A stretch of 8,328 bases of DNA from Thioalkalivibrio sp. (GCA_003555285.1 PWGH01000316.1:1-8328), one strand, 5' to 3'. Shown: positions 1 to 6,097, numbered from the stretch's first letter. The notes: generated by a model not told the origin, from the letters alone. Numbers and translations are program-made.

Positions 1-908
1 ACCGCCACGCCATGCACCAGGCTCGCCAGCTCATCCAGCAGACGCGACCAATCGGGAGCCAGGGCGTCGAGTTCTTGCAGAATCTGCAGCATGCGGGCCC
101 CCGCTCCCGCCCAGGCGGCGTCGAGGAGCTCGCTCAAACGGGTCCGCGGCAACAGGCCGATCATATCGCAGATGTCGGTCTCGGTCAGGCCGGCGCCGGC
201 ATAGGCGATCGCCTGGTCGGTCAGACTCAGGGCATCGCGCATGCTGCCCTCGGCGGCCTCGGCCAGACGTGCCAGGGCACCGACCTCGGCGTCGATGCCC
301 TCGGCCGCCAGCACCGTACCCAGGTGCGCGGCAATCAGGCTGGGCGACATCGGCTTCAGGTTGAACTGCAGGCACCGCGACAACACGGTGATCGGCAGCT
401 TCTGGGGATCGGTGGTCGCCAGCAGGAACTTCACATGGGGCGGCGGTTCCTCCAGGGTCTTCAACAGCGCGTTGAAGCTCTTCTCCGAGAGCATGTGGAC
501 CTCGTCGATCAGGTACACCTTGTAACGTCCACAGACCGGTGCGTAGGCGACATTGTCCAGCAGTTCGCGGGTGTCGTCGACCCGCGTGCGTGACGCGGCA
601 TCGACTTCGATCAGATCGAGGTGGCGGCCCTGGCCGATCTCCACGCAGGCACCACACTGGCCACAGGGGGTCGCGGTCACGCCGGTTTCGCAATTCAGGC
701 AGCGGGCCAGAATGCGCGCCACCGTGGTCTTGCCGACCCCGCGGGTGCCGGAGAACAGGTAGGCATGGTGCAGGCGGTCGTGCTGCAGCGCATTCACCAG
801 GGCCCGGACCACGTGCGGCTGGCCGATCAGGTCTTCAAAGCGGCCGGGCCGCCACTTTCGAGCCAGCACCTGATGGCTGATCTTTGCCTCGAATCCTGGA
901 TTGGCCAC
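1..908 (-). CDS. dnaX: DNA polymerase III subunit gamma/tau, N-terminal part (cut at window start)
   Basis: Clamp-loader ATPase of the replicative polymerase III holoenzyme, which opens the beta ring and, in the tau form, tethers the polymerase cores. Read on the minus strand, 302 codons are open to the window edge. Seen (numbering from the GTG at 908): LARKWRP near residues 15-21, Walker A GTRGVGKT at 54-61, zinc cysteines C73, C82, C85 and C88, Walker B YLIDEVHML at about 132-140, EEPPPHVKF, sensor-1 region LLATTDPQK, and the arginine-finger motif LSRC. Domain III begins and the tau-specific C-terminus lies outside. Start: E. coli DnaX begins MSYQVLARKWRP. The aligned codon here is ATC (881-879) in I-S-H-Q-V-L-A-R-K-W-R-P, with GAGG (890-887) five bases before it. 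The only conventional upstream start nearby is GTG at 908, which has no visible Shine-Dalgarno, so the exact start is uncertain. Gene identity is near certain. Confidence 0.96.
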   Translation of the reverse strand, partial: MANPGFEAKISHQVLARKWRPGRFEDLIGQPHVVRALVNALQHDRLHHAYLFSGTRGVGKTTVARILARCLNCETGVTATPCGQCGACVEIGQGRHLDLIEVDAASRTRVDDTRELLDNVAYAPVCGRYKVYLIDEVHMLSEKSFNALLKTLEEPPPHVKFLLATTDPQKLPITVLSRCLQFNLKPMSPSLIAAHLGTVLAAEGIDAEVGALARLAEAAEGSMRDALSLTDQAIAYAGAGLTETDICDMIGLLPRTRLSELLDAAWAGAGARMLQILQELDALAPDWSRLLDELASLVHGVA

Positions 909-918
909 GGCATCATCC

Positions 919-960
919 GAGAAAGAACTGGCGAGAAAGAACTGGCGAGAAAGAGCTGGA
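919..960. repeat. 14-bp tandem repeat, three units, between ffs and dnaX
   Basis: Plus-strand unit GAGAAAGAACTGGC occurs at 919-932 and 933-946 exactly, and at 947-960 with two changes (GAGAAAGAGCTGGA). A weak fourth start (GACAAAG) follows. It fills most of the gap between the 3' end of the SRP RNA and the 5' end of dnaX. On the transcribed (minus) strand it is pyrimidine-rich, reading CCAGTTCTTTCTCG repeatedly. A replication-slippage origin is likely. An effect on ffs 3' processing or on dnaX translation is only a possibility. Confidence 0.85.
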
Positions 961-971
961 GACAAAGGGGT

Positions 972-1083
972 GGTGGCCCGCACCCGCCACACCCCGGCGC
1001 CCGAGTTGGCTGCTACCGTTGCTCCCTTCCGGGCCTGGCGGAGTTCACAGCCTCTCGTCGCGGGGGGACCGATACGGACCACC
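972..1083 (-). ncRNA. ffs: Signal recognition particle RNA (4.5S RNA, small bacterial type)
   Basis: RNA scaffold of the signal recognition particle. It binds Ffh and FtsY and directs nascent membrane proteins to the translocon. The reverse strand holds the conserved apical-loop and Ffh-binding sequence CAGGCCCGGAAGGGAGCA (1036-1019), followed by ACGGTAGCAGCC and then GCGCCGGGGTGTGGC, which forms the other side of the symmetric loop. The ends were set by pairing GGTGGTCCG (1083-1075) with CGGGCCACC (980-972), nine consecutive pairs including one G-U. This gives about 112 nt, close to the 114 nt of E. coli. The 5' arm CCCCCCGCGACG corresponds to CTCCCGCAACG in E. coli. Neighbourhood of dnaX is the arrangement I recall from pseudomonads and relatives. 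I see no strong intrinsic terminator: only CCCCTTTG follows. The ends may be off by several bases. Confidence 0.9.
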
Positions 1084-1235
1084 ATAACGCGGTGCCTGGC
1101 GAGCCAAGCGAACTCCGAAGCTTCCGGTTTTCTGCCGCGCGCGTCAACTGGCCCGACATCGGACCCGCCAATTGGCCCGGCCAGAGGTCCGAGCAGCCCG
1201 CCGCAAAGGGTCGGTCGGCCGAACACGCCCCCTGG

Positions 1236-1272
1236 TTAGCCTGAGCCTATTGATCCCATACTTTTATTTGAT
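1236..1272 (+). promoter_or_regulatory. Degenerate OxyR-like box upstream of garA
   Basis: Four tetramers with exact 7-base spacing match the OxyR pattern ATAG-N7-CTAT-N7-ATAG-N7-CTAT: TTAG (1236-1239), CTAT (1247-1250), ATAC (1258-1261) and TGAT (1269-1272). That is 12 of 16 positions. It lies about 75-110 bp before the garA start, in the only AT-rich patch of the intergenic region. OxyR control of Prx/Grx fusions is a reasonable expectation for a peroxide-scavenging gene, but no oxyR gene is in the window and the last tetramer is poor. It could be a chance match. Confidence 0.35.
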
Positions 1273-1278
1273 TAGAAA
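1250..1278 (+). promoter_or_regulatory. Possible sigma-70 promoter of garA
   Basis: TTGATC (1250-1255; 4/6 to TTGACA) is followed after 17 bases by TAGAAA (1273-1278; 4/6 to TATAAT). This is the most promoter-like stretch in the 262-bp gap between ffs and garA. It overlaps the OxyR-like box, so a start site further downstream would fit OxyR activation better. The rest of the gap (1084-1235) is GC-rich, and I see no gene in it. Confidence 0.3.
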
Positions 1279-1345
1279 CATTCCCCGTTGCCCCGTATCC
1301 TGGATCTCGTTGAAGCACACCCCCTTCCCAACCCAGGAGAACGAT

Positions 1346-2092
1346 ATGGAACTGCAAACCCGCGAAGGCCAGCGCGCCCCTGATGTCACCTTCCGCTGCC
1401 GCAAGAACAACGACTGGCACGACGTGCGTTCCCAGGACCTGTTCCAGGGCCGCAACGTCGTCGTGTTCGCCCTGCCCGGCGCCTTCACACCGACCTGCTC
1501 CTCGGCTCATGTGCCGCGCTACAACGAACTGGCACCGGTCTTCCGGGCCCATGGTATCGACGAGATCGTCTGCATCTCGGTCAACGACGGCTTCGTGATG
1601 GAGGCCTGGCAGGCCGACCAGAAGGCCGACCAGATCACCTTCCTCGCCGACGGCAATGGCGAATTCACCCAGGCGATGGGCCTGCTGGTCGACAAGTCCG
1701 ATCTGGGCTTCGGCCAGCGTTCCTGGCGCTATTCGATGCTGGTTCGCGACGGCGTGATCGAGAAGCAGTTCAACGAGCCCGACGAGCCCGGTGACCCCTT
1801 CCTGGTCTCCGATGCCGACACCATGCTCGAGTACATCGCCCCGAACGCCGCCCGCCCAAAGGACGTCGTGCTGTTCACCAAGCCCGGCTGCCCCTATTGC
1901 CAGGCGGCGAAGGCCGATCTCGAGGCAGCCGGCATGGCCTTCGAGGAGATCGTGCTGGGTCGCGATGCCAGCCTGCGGGGGCTGCGGGCCACCACCGGGG
2001 CCATGACCGTGCCCCAGGTCTTCGTGAACGGCCAGCGCATCGGCGGCTCCGAGGACTTGAAGGCTTGGCTGGGTCGGCCCCAGGCCGCCTAA
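1346..2092 (+). CDS. garA: Peroxiredoxin-glutaredoxin fusion (glutathione/glutathione-amide peroxidase)
   Basis: Reduces hydrogen peroxide and small organic peroxides in the cytoplasm with electrons from glutathione, or glutathione amide in Chromatiaceae. Two domains are seen in 248 aa. The peroxiredoxin-5 type domain (about 1-165) has the motif P44-x3-T48-x2-C51 in [18 protein letters not shown], so C51 is the peroxidatic cysteine. The C-terminal glutaredoxin domain (about 172-245) has the dithiol site C182-P-Y-C185, the cis-proline motif TVPQVF (221-226) and the GGSEDL glutathione-binding turn. Length and order match the Haemophilus and Chromatium Prx/Grx hybrids. ATG at 1346 is chosen because AGGAGA (1335-1340) sits five bases upstream; the frame is open further upstream but lacks homology there. 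The next gene encodes the matching disulfide reductase. In other genera the same family is called a hybrid peroxiredoxin (PGdx). Confidence 0.93.
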   Translation: MELQTREGQRAPDVTFRCRKNNDWHDVRSQDLFQGRNVVVFALPGAFTPTCSSAHVPRYNELAPVFRAHGIDEIVCISVNDGFVMEAWQADQKADQITFLADGNGEFTQAMGLLVDKSDLGFGQRSWRYSMLVRDGVIEKQFNEPDEPGDPFLVSDADTMLEYIAPNAARPKDVVLFTKPGCPYCQAAKADLEAAGMAFEEIVLGRDASLRGLRATTGAMTVPQVFVNGQRIGGSEDLKAWLGRPQAA

Positions 2093-2094
2093 GC

Positions 2095-2129
2095 GGCGCG
2101 CCGGGAACCCGGTTTCCGGCGCCATTTTT
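2095..2129 (+). terminator. Likely intrinsic terminator after garA
   Basis: Three bases after the garA stop, GGCGC (2095-2099) pairs with GCGCC (2119-2123). With two bulges, the stem continues through GGGAA (2103-2107) against TTTCC (2113-2117), leaving a CCCGG loop. ATTTTT (2124-2129) follows directly. The hairpin-plus-T-run form supports termination or attenuation between garA and garB. The bulges make its strength uncertain. Confidence 0.5.
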
Positions 2130-2161
2130 CCCGCCGGCTGCGCACGCCGACGGCAATCCGT

Positions 2162-2178
2162 TAAAATACTGATATACG
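2162..2178 (+). promoter_or_regulatory. Possible promoter -10 region for garB
   Basis: An AT-rich island stands out from very GC-rich flanks, 60-75 bp before the garB start. It contains TAAAAT (2162-2167; 5/6 to TATAAT) and an extended -10 form TGaTATACG (2170-2178). No good -35 hexamer lies at the proper distance. A separate promoter fits the terminator just upstream. Confidence 0.4.
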
Positions 2179-2185
2179 CTAGGCG

Positions 2186-2205
2186 ATGCGGACCGCATGA
2201 TGCGG
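2186..2205 (+). promoter_or_regulatory. Overlapping palindromes in the garB leader
   Basis: ATGCGG-A-CCGCAT (2186-2198) and CCGCAT-G-ATGCGG (2193-2205) are two perfect 6+1+6 palindromes that share the central CCGCAT. They lie just after the putative -10 region and before the Shine-Dalgarno sequence. Either an operator or two mutually exclusive RNA hairpins would fit. No regulator is identified. Confidence 0.4.
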
Positions 2206-2236
2206 CCTGCACGCCGAAACCCCAACGGGAGCCCTC

Positions 2237-3628
2237 ATGGAACAGTACGACATCATCGTTATCGGCGGCGGCAGCGGTGGACTTGCGGTCGCCGAGCGGG
2301 CCGCTGGCCACGGCGCCCGTGTGGTGGTCTTCGACCCCCGACCACTGGGGGGTACGTGTGTTAACGAGGGCTGCGTGCCGAAGAAACTGACCTGGTATGC
2401 CGCCCATCACGCCAGCCACGCCCGGCATGCCCACGAGTTCGGTGTGGACGTTGAAGTGCAGGGCCTGCGTTACGGCGACCTGGTGCAGCGACGCCACGAC
2501 TTCCTGCAGATGCTGAACGACTACTGGTCCGGCTATCTGGAACGCCTGGGGGTCGATTACATCGCCGAACGCGCGCAACTGATCGACGCCCACACCGTGC
2601 TCGCGGGCGGCATCGAGTATCGCGGGGAGCGCGTGGTCCTGGCCACCGGGGGCGAGCCCATCGTCCCGCGGATGCCGGGCCACGAGCTCGGCGCGACCTC
2701 CGACGACTTCTTCCAGTGGCCGGAACTGCCCCGTTCCATCGCCATCATCGGGGCCGGATACATCGGCCTGGAGATGGCCGGCATGATGCGGGCCCTCGGC
2801 GTCGAGGTCACCGTGATCGCGATGGAGACCCGAGTGCTGGAGATGTTCGACCCGATGATCAGCCATGTGCTGGAACGGCATATGGCGGAACAGGGGATCG
2901 AGCGCCACCTGGGTTCGACGGTGCAGGGACTCAGCGGCGCGCCGGGATCAATCCGGGTGCAGGTAAACGAGGACCAGGAATTCGGTCCCTTCGAGCAGGT
3001 GTTGTGGGCGGTCGGACGCCGCGCCAAGACCCGGGACCTCGGTCTGGAAGCGATCGGGGTCGAGATCCGCCGGGATCAGACGCTGCCGGTCGACGAATGG
3101 CAGCAAACCAACGTGCCCGGGGTCTTCGCCCTCGGTGACATCATCGGCAAGGCGCCGCTGACCCCGGTGGCCATCGCCGCCGGGCGTCGACTGGCCGACC
3201 ACTGGTTCGCACCCCAGAACGATCCCGTGCCGGTGGATTACCACCAGGTCCCGACCGTAACCTTCACCCACCCGCCGGCCGCGGCCGTCGGCCTGACCGA
3301 ACCCCAGGCCGTGGCCGAATACGGCGATAGCGTTCGGGTGTACGAGACCGAATTCGGCGGTCTCGCCCGGGCGTTCGCGCCGGGCGACATCGCGCCGGTG
3401 GCGATGAAGCTGGTCTGCGCCGGCGACAATGAACGCGTCGTCGGCCTGCACATGATCGGCGACAGCGTCGACGAGATGTTGCAGGGCTTCGCGGTGGCGG
3501 TCCGGATGGGCGCGACCAAGCGCGACTTCGACCTGACCATCCCGCTCCACCCGACCAGCGCGGAGGAGTTGGTCACGCTGAAGGTCGCGCGCCCCGGGCA
3601 ACGCGATCCGGTCGCCGACGCGGCCTGA
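2237..3628 (+). CDS. garB: Glutathione(-amide) disulfide reductase, predicted NADH-type
   Basis: FAD-dependent disulfide reductase that regenerates reduced glutathione or glutathione amide for the upstream Prx/Grx enzyme, in the cytoplasm. In 463 aa: FAD-binding IGGGSGG at 9-15, redox disulfide C41-x4-C46 in GGTCVNEGCVPKK, ATGG at 136-139, NAD(P) motif GAGYIGLEMAG at 172-182, second FAD motif FALGD, and the C-terminal catalytic pair H438/E443 in HPTSAEE. Against E. coli Gor, the two arginines that bind the NADPH phosphate (R198, R204) align with M196 and E202, and A179 aligns with G177. An A-M-E-T stretch replaces V-R-K-H. This fits NADH preference, as known for glutathione amide reductase of Chromatium. 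Start: ATG with GGGAG (2227-2231) five bases upstream. Alternative name gor. Whether the true substrate is glutathione or its amide cannot be read from the sequence. Confidence 0.92.
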   Translation: MEQYDIIVIGGGSGGLAVAERAAGHGARVVVFDPRPLGGTCVNEGCVPKKLTWYAAHHASHARHAHEFGVDVEVQGLRYGDLVQRRHDFLQMLNDYWSGYLERLGVDYIAERAQLIDAHTVLAGGIEYRGERVVLATGGEPIVPRMPGHELGATSDDFFQWPELPRSIAIIGAGYIGLEMAGMMRALGVEVTVIAMETRVLEMFDPMISHVLERHMAEQGIERHLGSTVQGLSGAPGSIRVQVNEDQEFGPFEQVLWAVGRRAKTRDLGLEAIGVEIRRDQTLPVDEWQQTNVPGVFALGDIIGKAPLTPVAIAAGRRLADHWFAPQNDPVPVDYHQVPTVTFTHPPAAAVGLTEPQAVAEYGDSVRVYETEFGGLARAFAPGDIAPVAMKLVCAGDNERVVGLHMIGDSVDEMLQGFAVAVRMGATKRDFDLTIPLHPTSAEELVTLKVARPGQRDPVADAA

Positions 3629-3688
3629 ACCGAGGGCCGGCGGCCTCCAGGATCGGCTGAACCGGAGGTCGTTTGAATCGAAGTGTGT

Positions 3689-3709
3689 GTCGGGGCGCGT
3701 GCCCCCGAC
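3689..3709. repeat. Stable GC-rich hairpin between garB and nrfA
   Basis: GTCGGGG (3689-3695) pairs perfectly with CCCCGAC (3703-3709) around a 7-base loop. No T-run follows, so it is not a classical intrinsic terminator. It may still end or stabilise the garB transcript. Confidence 0.4.
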
Positions 3710-3743
3710 GCCGTCCGCCCCGGCCCACGACGCTTGCGCCGAC

Positions 3744-3757
3744 TTGACCCAGATCAA
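3744..3757 (+). promoter_or_regulatory. FNR/Anr/Dnr-type binding site upstream of nrfA
   Basis: TTGACCCAGATCAA is an inverted repeat of half-sites TTGAC and ATCAA with a 4-base centre. It matches the FNR consensus TTGAT-N4-ATCAA at 9 of 10 defined positions. It lies about 110 bp before the nrfA start codon. FNR-family control is the norm for nrf operons, which respond to oxygen limitation, and Dnr/Nnr-type members of the family respond to NO. A -10 placed for a site at -41.5 would fall in GC-rich sequence (about 3780-3785), so the transcription start is unclear. Confidence 0.75.
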
Positions 3758-3865
3758 GGTGCAGTGCTGCGCCGCCGTGCCACCCTCTCCTCACCTGTAT
3801 GGCCCCTATCCCCTGCGCAGGCCAGGTCGGTACGGGATCGTTCGCAGGACAACGAGGAGAACGTC

Positions 3866-5359
3866 ATGCGCAGCATCATCGTCCTGGCCATCAGTGCCGG
3901 GCTTCTGGTCCTCTCGCTCTCGGGGGCGGCTGAGGAATGGGCCCTCGGCGAAGGCAACGCGGCCTTCAGTCACCTGCCGCAATACCACCAATCCTATGTA
4001 AAGAATTACGACGACACCGAGATGACCGAATACGGCGGCTCGGTGCCGCACCGCAAGCACGACGACTTCAATCCGCTGCCCAAGGGCTACCAGCACGCCC
4101 AGCCCTACCTGAAGAACCTCTGGCTCGGCTACCCGTTCAGCTATGACTACGATCGGGCCCGCGGGCATACCTACGCCATCGAGGACGTCACCACCATCGA
4201 TCGCATCAACCGCTACAGCGAGCAGGCGGGGCTGCCGGCGACCTGCTGGAACTGCAAGACCAACACCATGCCGCAGCTCCTGGAGGAGCGCGGCGACGCC
4301 TTCTGGGCCAGCAATTTTCACGAGTTTCGAGAAATGCACGATCCGGCACGGCACAGCATCGGCTGCACCAATTGCCACGATGCCGACAACAAGATGCGCC
4401 TGACGATCACCAGCGTGCCGCTGGACGAGGCCCTGCAGCGGCAGGGGAAGGACTGGCGCAACGCCTCGCGCGACGAGATGCGCTCGCTGGTCTGCGCGCA
4501 ATGCCACGTCGAGTATTACTTCGAGACCGGCGAGCATGGCGTCGCGGCAAAGCCACACTTCCCCTGGGACGAGGGCATGAACGCCGAGGACATTTACCGG
4601 TTCAAGGCCAACGGCGAGCCGGAGCGGGACGGATTCGCCGGTCCGTTCACCGATTGGGTGCACGCCGTCTCCAAGACCCCGATGCTGAAGGTCCAGCACC
4701 CGGAATACGAGATGTCGCATGACAGCGTGCACGCCCAGGCCGGCGTGAGCTGCGCAGATTGCCACATGCCACGGGTCCAGAGCGGTTCGGTACGCACCAG
4801 CTCCCATCACTGGACCTCGCCCTTGAAGAACGAGGCGTCGATCCGCGCGGCGTGCCTGGGCTGCCATGAAGACCGCACCCCCACCGAGATGCGCGAGCGC
4901 ACCGAATACAACCAGGCCCGGGTGTGGCGTCAGTTGAACATCGCCCAGGAAAAGTCGGTCCGGGCCCACGAGGCCGTCCGCCAAGCGATGGAACATCCGG
5001 GGGTCGACGAGGACCTGCTCGCCCAGGCCCGGGAACAGGTGCGCAAGGGCCAATGGTTCTGGGATTACGTGTCGGCCGAGAACAGTGCCGGCGCCCACAA
5101 TCCGGTGAAGGCACTCGACACCCTCGCCTCCTCCCAGCAGTACAGCGACGAGGCGGTGCAACTGGCGATCCGGGCGACGGACCACGCGATCGCCGCCACG
5201 TTGGATCGACCCATTGCCGAGCTGGTGCCGCCGATCCGCGAACACAGCCGCAAGCTCCAGCAGAACCAGGCCCACCTGGACTCGCATCCCTGGCTGCAGT
5301 ACCTGCCGCGTCTGCCCGAGGCCGACCTGGTCTGGGATGGCAATCAGCGACTGCGCTGA
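3866..5359 (+). CDS. nrfA: Cytochrome c nitrite reductase, ammonia-forming, pentaheme
   Basis: Periplasmic enzyme that reduces nitrite to ammonium with six electrons; the family also reduces NO and hydroxylamine. The 497 aa begin with a Sec signal peptide (hydrophobic residues 4-18, cleavage probably near A22). Five heme-binding motifs are seen: CWNCK 127-131 (the lysine-ligated active-site heme typical of NrfA), CTNCH 167-171, CAQCH 210-214, CADCH 296-300 and CLGCH 330-334. Catalytic residues align with the family: R113 (E. coli R106), the tyrosine in CHVEYYF (Y217), and H278 in KVQHPEY, with Q277 at the usual calcium position. A helical C-terminal dimerisation region follows. Start: ATG with GAGGAGA (3854-3860) five bases upstream; the signal peptide begins here, so the longer open frame is not used. 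The downstream tetraheme gene is its likely electron donor. Lysine-heme attachment needs a dedicated heme lyase, which is not in the window. Confidence 0.97.
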   Translation: MRSIIVLAISAGLLVLSLSGAAEEWALGEGNAAFSHLPQYHQSYVKNYDDTEMTEYGGSVPHRKHDDFNPLPKGYQHAQPYLKNLWLGYPFSYDYDRARGHTYAIEDVTTIDRINRYSEQAGLPATCWNCKTNTMPQLLEERGDAFWASNFHEFREMHDPARHSIGCTNCHDADNKMRLTITSVPLDEALQRQGKDWRNASRDEMRSLVCAQCHVEYYFETGEHGVAAKPHFPWDEGMNAEDIYRFKANGEPERDGFAGPFTDWVHAVSKTPMLKVQHPEYEMSHDSVHAQAGVSCADCHMPRVQSGSVRTSSHHWTSPLKNEASIRAACLGCHEDRTPTEMRERTEYNQARVWRQLNIAQEKSVRAHEAVRQAMEHPGVDEDLLAQAREQVRKGQWFWDYVSAENSAGAHNPVKALDTLASSQQYSDEAVQLAIRATDHAIAATLDRPIAELVPPIREHSRKLQQNQAHLDSHPWLQYLPRLPEADLVWDGNQRLR

Positions 5360-5422
5360 CGAACGCCGGCGGGTCTTCGATCCGCCGGGGCTTCGCCCAC
5401 TTCAAGCCGGGGAATCGAGAAC

Positions 5423-5887
5423 ATGACCAAGATCTGGATCATCGTGCTATTGGCCGCAGGGCTGCTCCTGCTGGCACTGGGTGGCACCGCCAGCCATCGC
5501 ATCACCAGCACCGACGCCTTCTGCAGTTCCTGCCACGCCTATGAAAAGGCCTCCTGGGATTATGGCAGCCATGCCACGGTCGGCTGCCTCGACTGCCACA
5601 GCGGGGGCTTCGTCCGGGACAAGACCCAGGGCCTGCGCAAGGTCTACCTGGTTTTCACCGGCCAGATCGACCCCCACCATGACCGCCTGGCCAGTTATCC
5701 GGACAAGACCCTGAACAACTGCACGGGGTGCCACCTGAACGCGGAGACCGCCGAGCAGCATCCGCACTTCACCGCGCGCCACGGCCAGTACATGGAGGCC
5801 GCCGAGACCTGCATCGCCTGTCACGAAGGCGGCCACGTGGGGGCGCTGCGCGACAAGCGCTACCTGGCCATTCGGCGCGGGGATTGA
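5423..5887 (+). CDS. nrfH: NapC/NirT/NrfH-family tetraheme cytochrome c, quinol dehydrogenase
   Basis: Membrane-anchored tetraheme cytochrome that should take electrons from the quinol pool and pass them to NrfA at the periplasmic face. The 154 aa have a single N-terminal membrane segment (residues 4-22, uncleaved anchor) and four heme motifs: CSSCH 34-38, CLDCH 55-59, CTGCH 100-104 and CIACH 130-134. The size is that of NrfH (about 150-160 aa), shorter than NapC. KTQGLRKVYLVFTGQIDPH between hemes 2 and 3 resembles the equivalent NapC/NrfH stretch. The first heme reads CHAYEKASW and lacks the methionine of the usual CxxCHxM, so its axial ligand must differ. Start at 5423 has only a modest GGGGAA/CGAGA upstream. 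The gene lies 63 bp after nrfA, in the reverse of the common nrfHA order. It could instead be a related NapC-like donor; family membership is secure, the nrfH name less so. Confidence 0.82.
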   Translation: MTKIWIIVLLAAGLLLLALGGTASHRITSTDAFCSSCHAYEKASWDYGSHATVGCLDCHSGGFVRDKTQGLRKVYLVFTGQIDPHHDRLASYPDKTLNNCTGCHLNAETAEQHPHFTARHGQYMEAAETCIACHEGGHVGALRDKRYLAIRRGD

Positions 5888-5925
5888 CGGCGAGGGGCTC
5901 GAGCGCGGGAGGATCAAAGCCGTCA
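5885..5925. repeat. Inverted repeat at the nrfH stop codon
   Basis: TGACGGC (5885-5891, including the stop codon) is perfectly complementary to GCCGTCA (5919-5925). The 27-base interior contains the palindrome GCTCGAGC (5897-5904). There is no T-run. It may act as a 3' stabiliser or weak terminator of the nrf transcript. Confidence 0.35.
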
Positions 5926-5935
5926 GATGGCGACC

Positions 5936-6034
5936 GGGGCCCTGAACACCGGGCCCTGAAGACCGGGCCCTGAAGACCGGGGCCTGAAGACCGGGGCCTG
6001 AAGACCGGGGCCTGAAGATTGGGGCCTCGAGGCG
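5936..6034. repeat. GC-rich 14-bp tandem repeat between convergent operons
   Basis: Consensus GGGGCCTGAAGACC. Units: 5936-5950 (15 bp variant), 5951-5964, 5965-5978, 5979-5992, 5993-6006, 6007-6020 (ends ATT) and a decayed unit at 6021-6034. The first units carry GGGCCCTG, the later ones GGGGCCTG, so two subtypes are ordered along the array. Degenerate pieces (CCGAAGACGCGAGG and GGGGGCTTGAGAGG) continue to about 6076. The array fills most of the 210-bp gap between the nrf and suf stop codons, which otherwise holds no gene. Confidence 0.9.
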
Positions 6035-6097
6035 CGAGTCCGAAGACGCGAGGCTAGAGACGGGGGCTTGAGAGGACGCGCGGGGGCCGCCCTTGTG

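Noticed and set aside
827..916. Small out-of-frame ORF starting ATGATG that overlaps the dnaX start
   Set aside because: 29 codons, no Shine-Dalgarno, no recognisable peptide; translational coupling to dnaX is conceivable but unsupported.
1142..1147. TTGACG on the minus strand as -35 of an ffs promoter
   Set aside because: No -10-like hexamer lies 16-18 bp downstream, and the position is about 60 bp from the expected RNA 5' end. TTATGG/TATGGT near 1079-1086 is also badly spaced to any -35, so no ffs promoter is called.
1172..1345. N-terminal extension of the Prx/Grx protein to an ATG at 1172
   Set aside because: The extension has no homology and crosses the promoter region; ATG 1346 has a good Shine-Dalgarno and gives the family-typical length.
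1247..2908. 553-codon minus-strand open frame across garA and garB
   Set aside because: It is antisense to two strongly recognised genes in high-GC DNA, and its translation (rich in H, G, D and V) matches no family; a shadow frame.
3683..3865. N-terminal extension of NrfA to an upstream ATG at 3683
   Set aside because: It would bury the signal peptide and run through the FNR site; ATG 3866 has GAGGAGA at the right spacing.
3806..5287. 493-codon minus-strand open frame opposite nrfA
   Set aside because: Antisense to a fully conserved five-heme NrfA; a composition-driven open frame.
5936..6034. CRISPR array
   Set aside because: Units are 14 bp and directly adjacent with no unique spacers; it is a simple tandem repeat.
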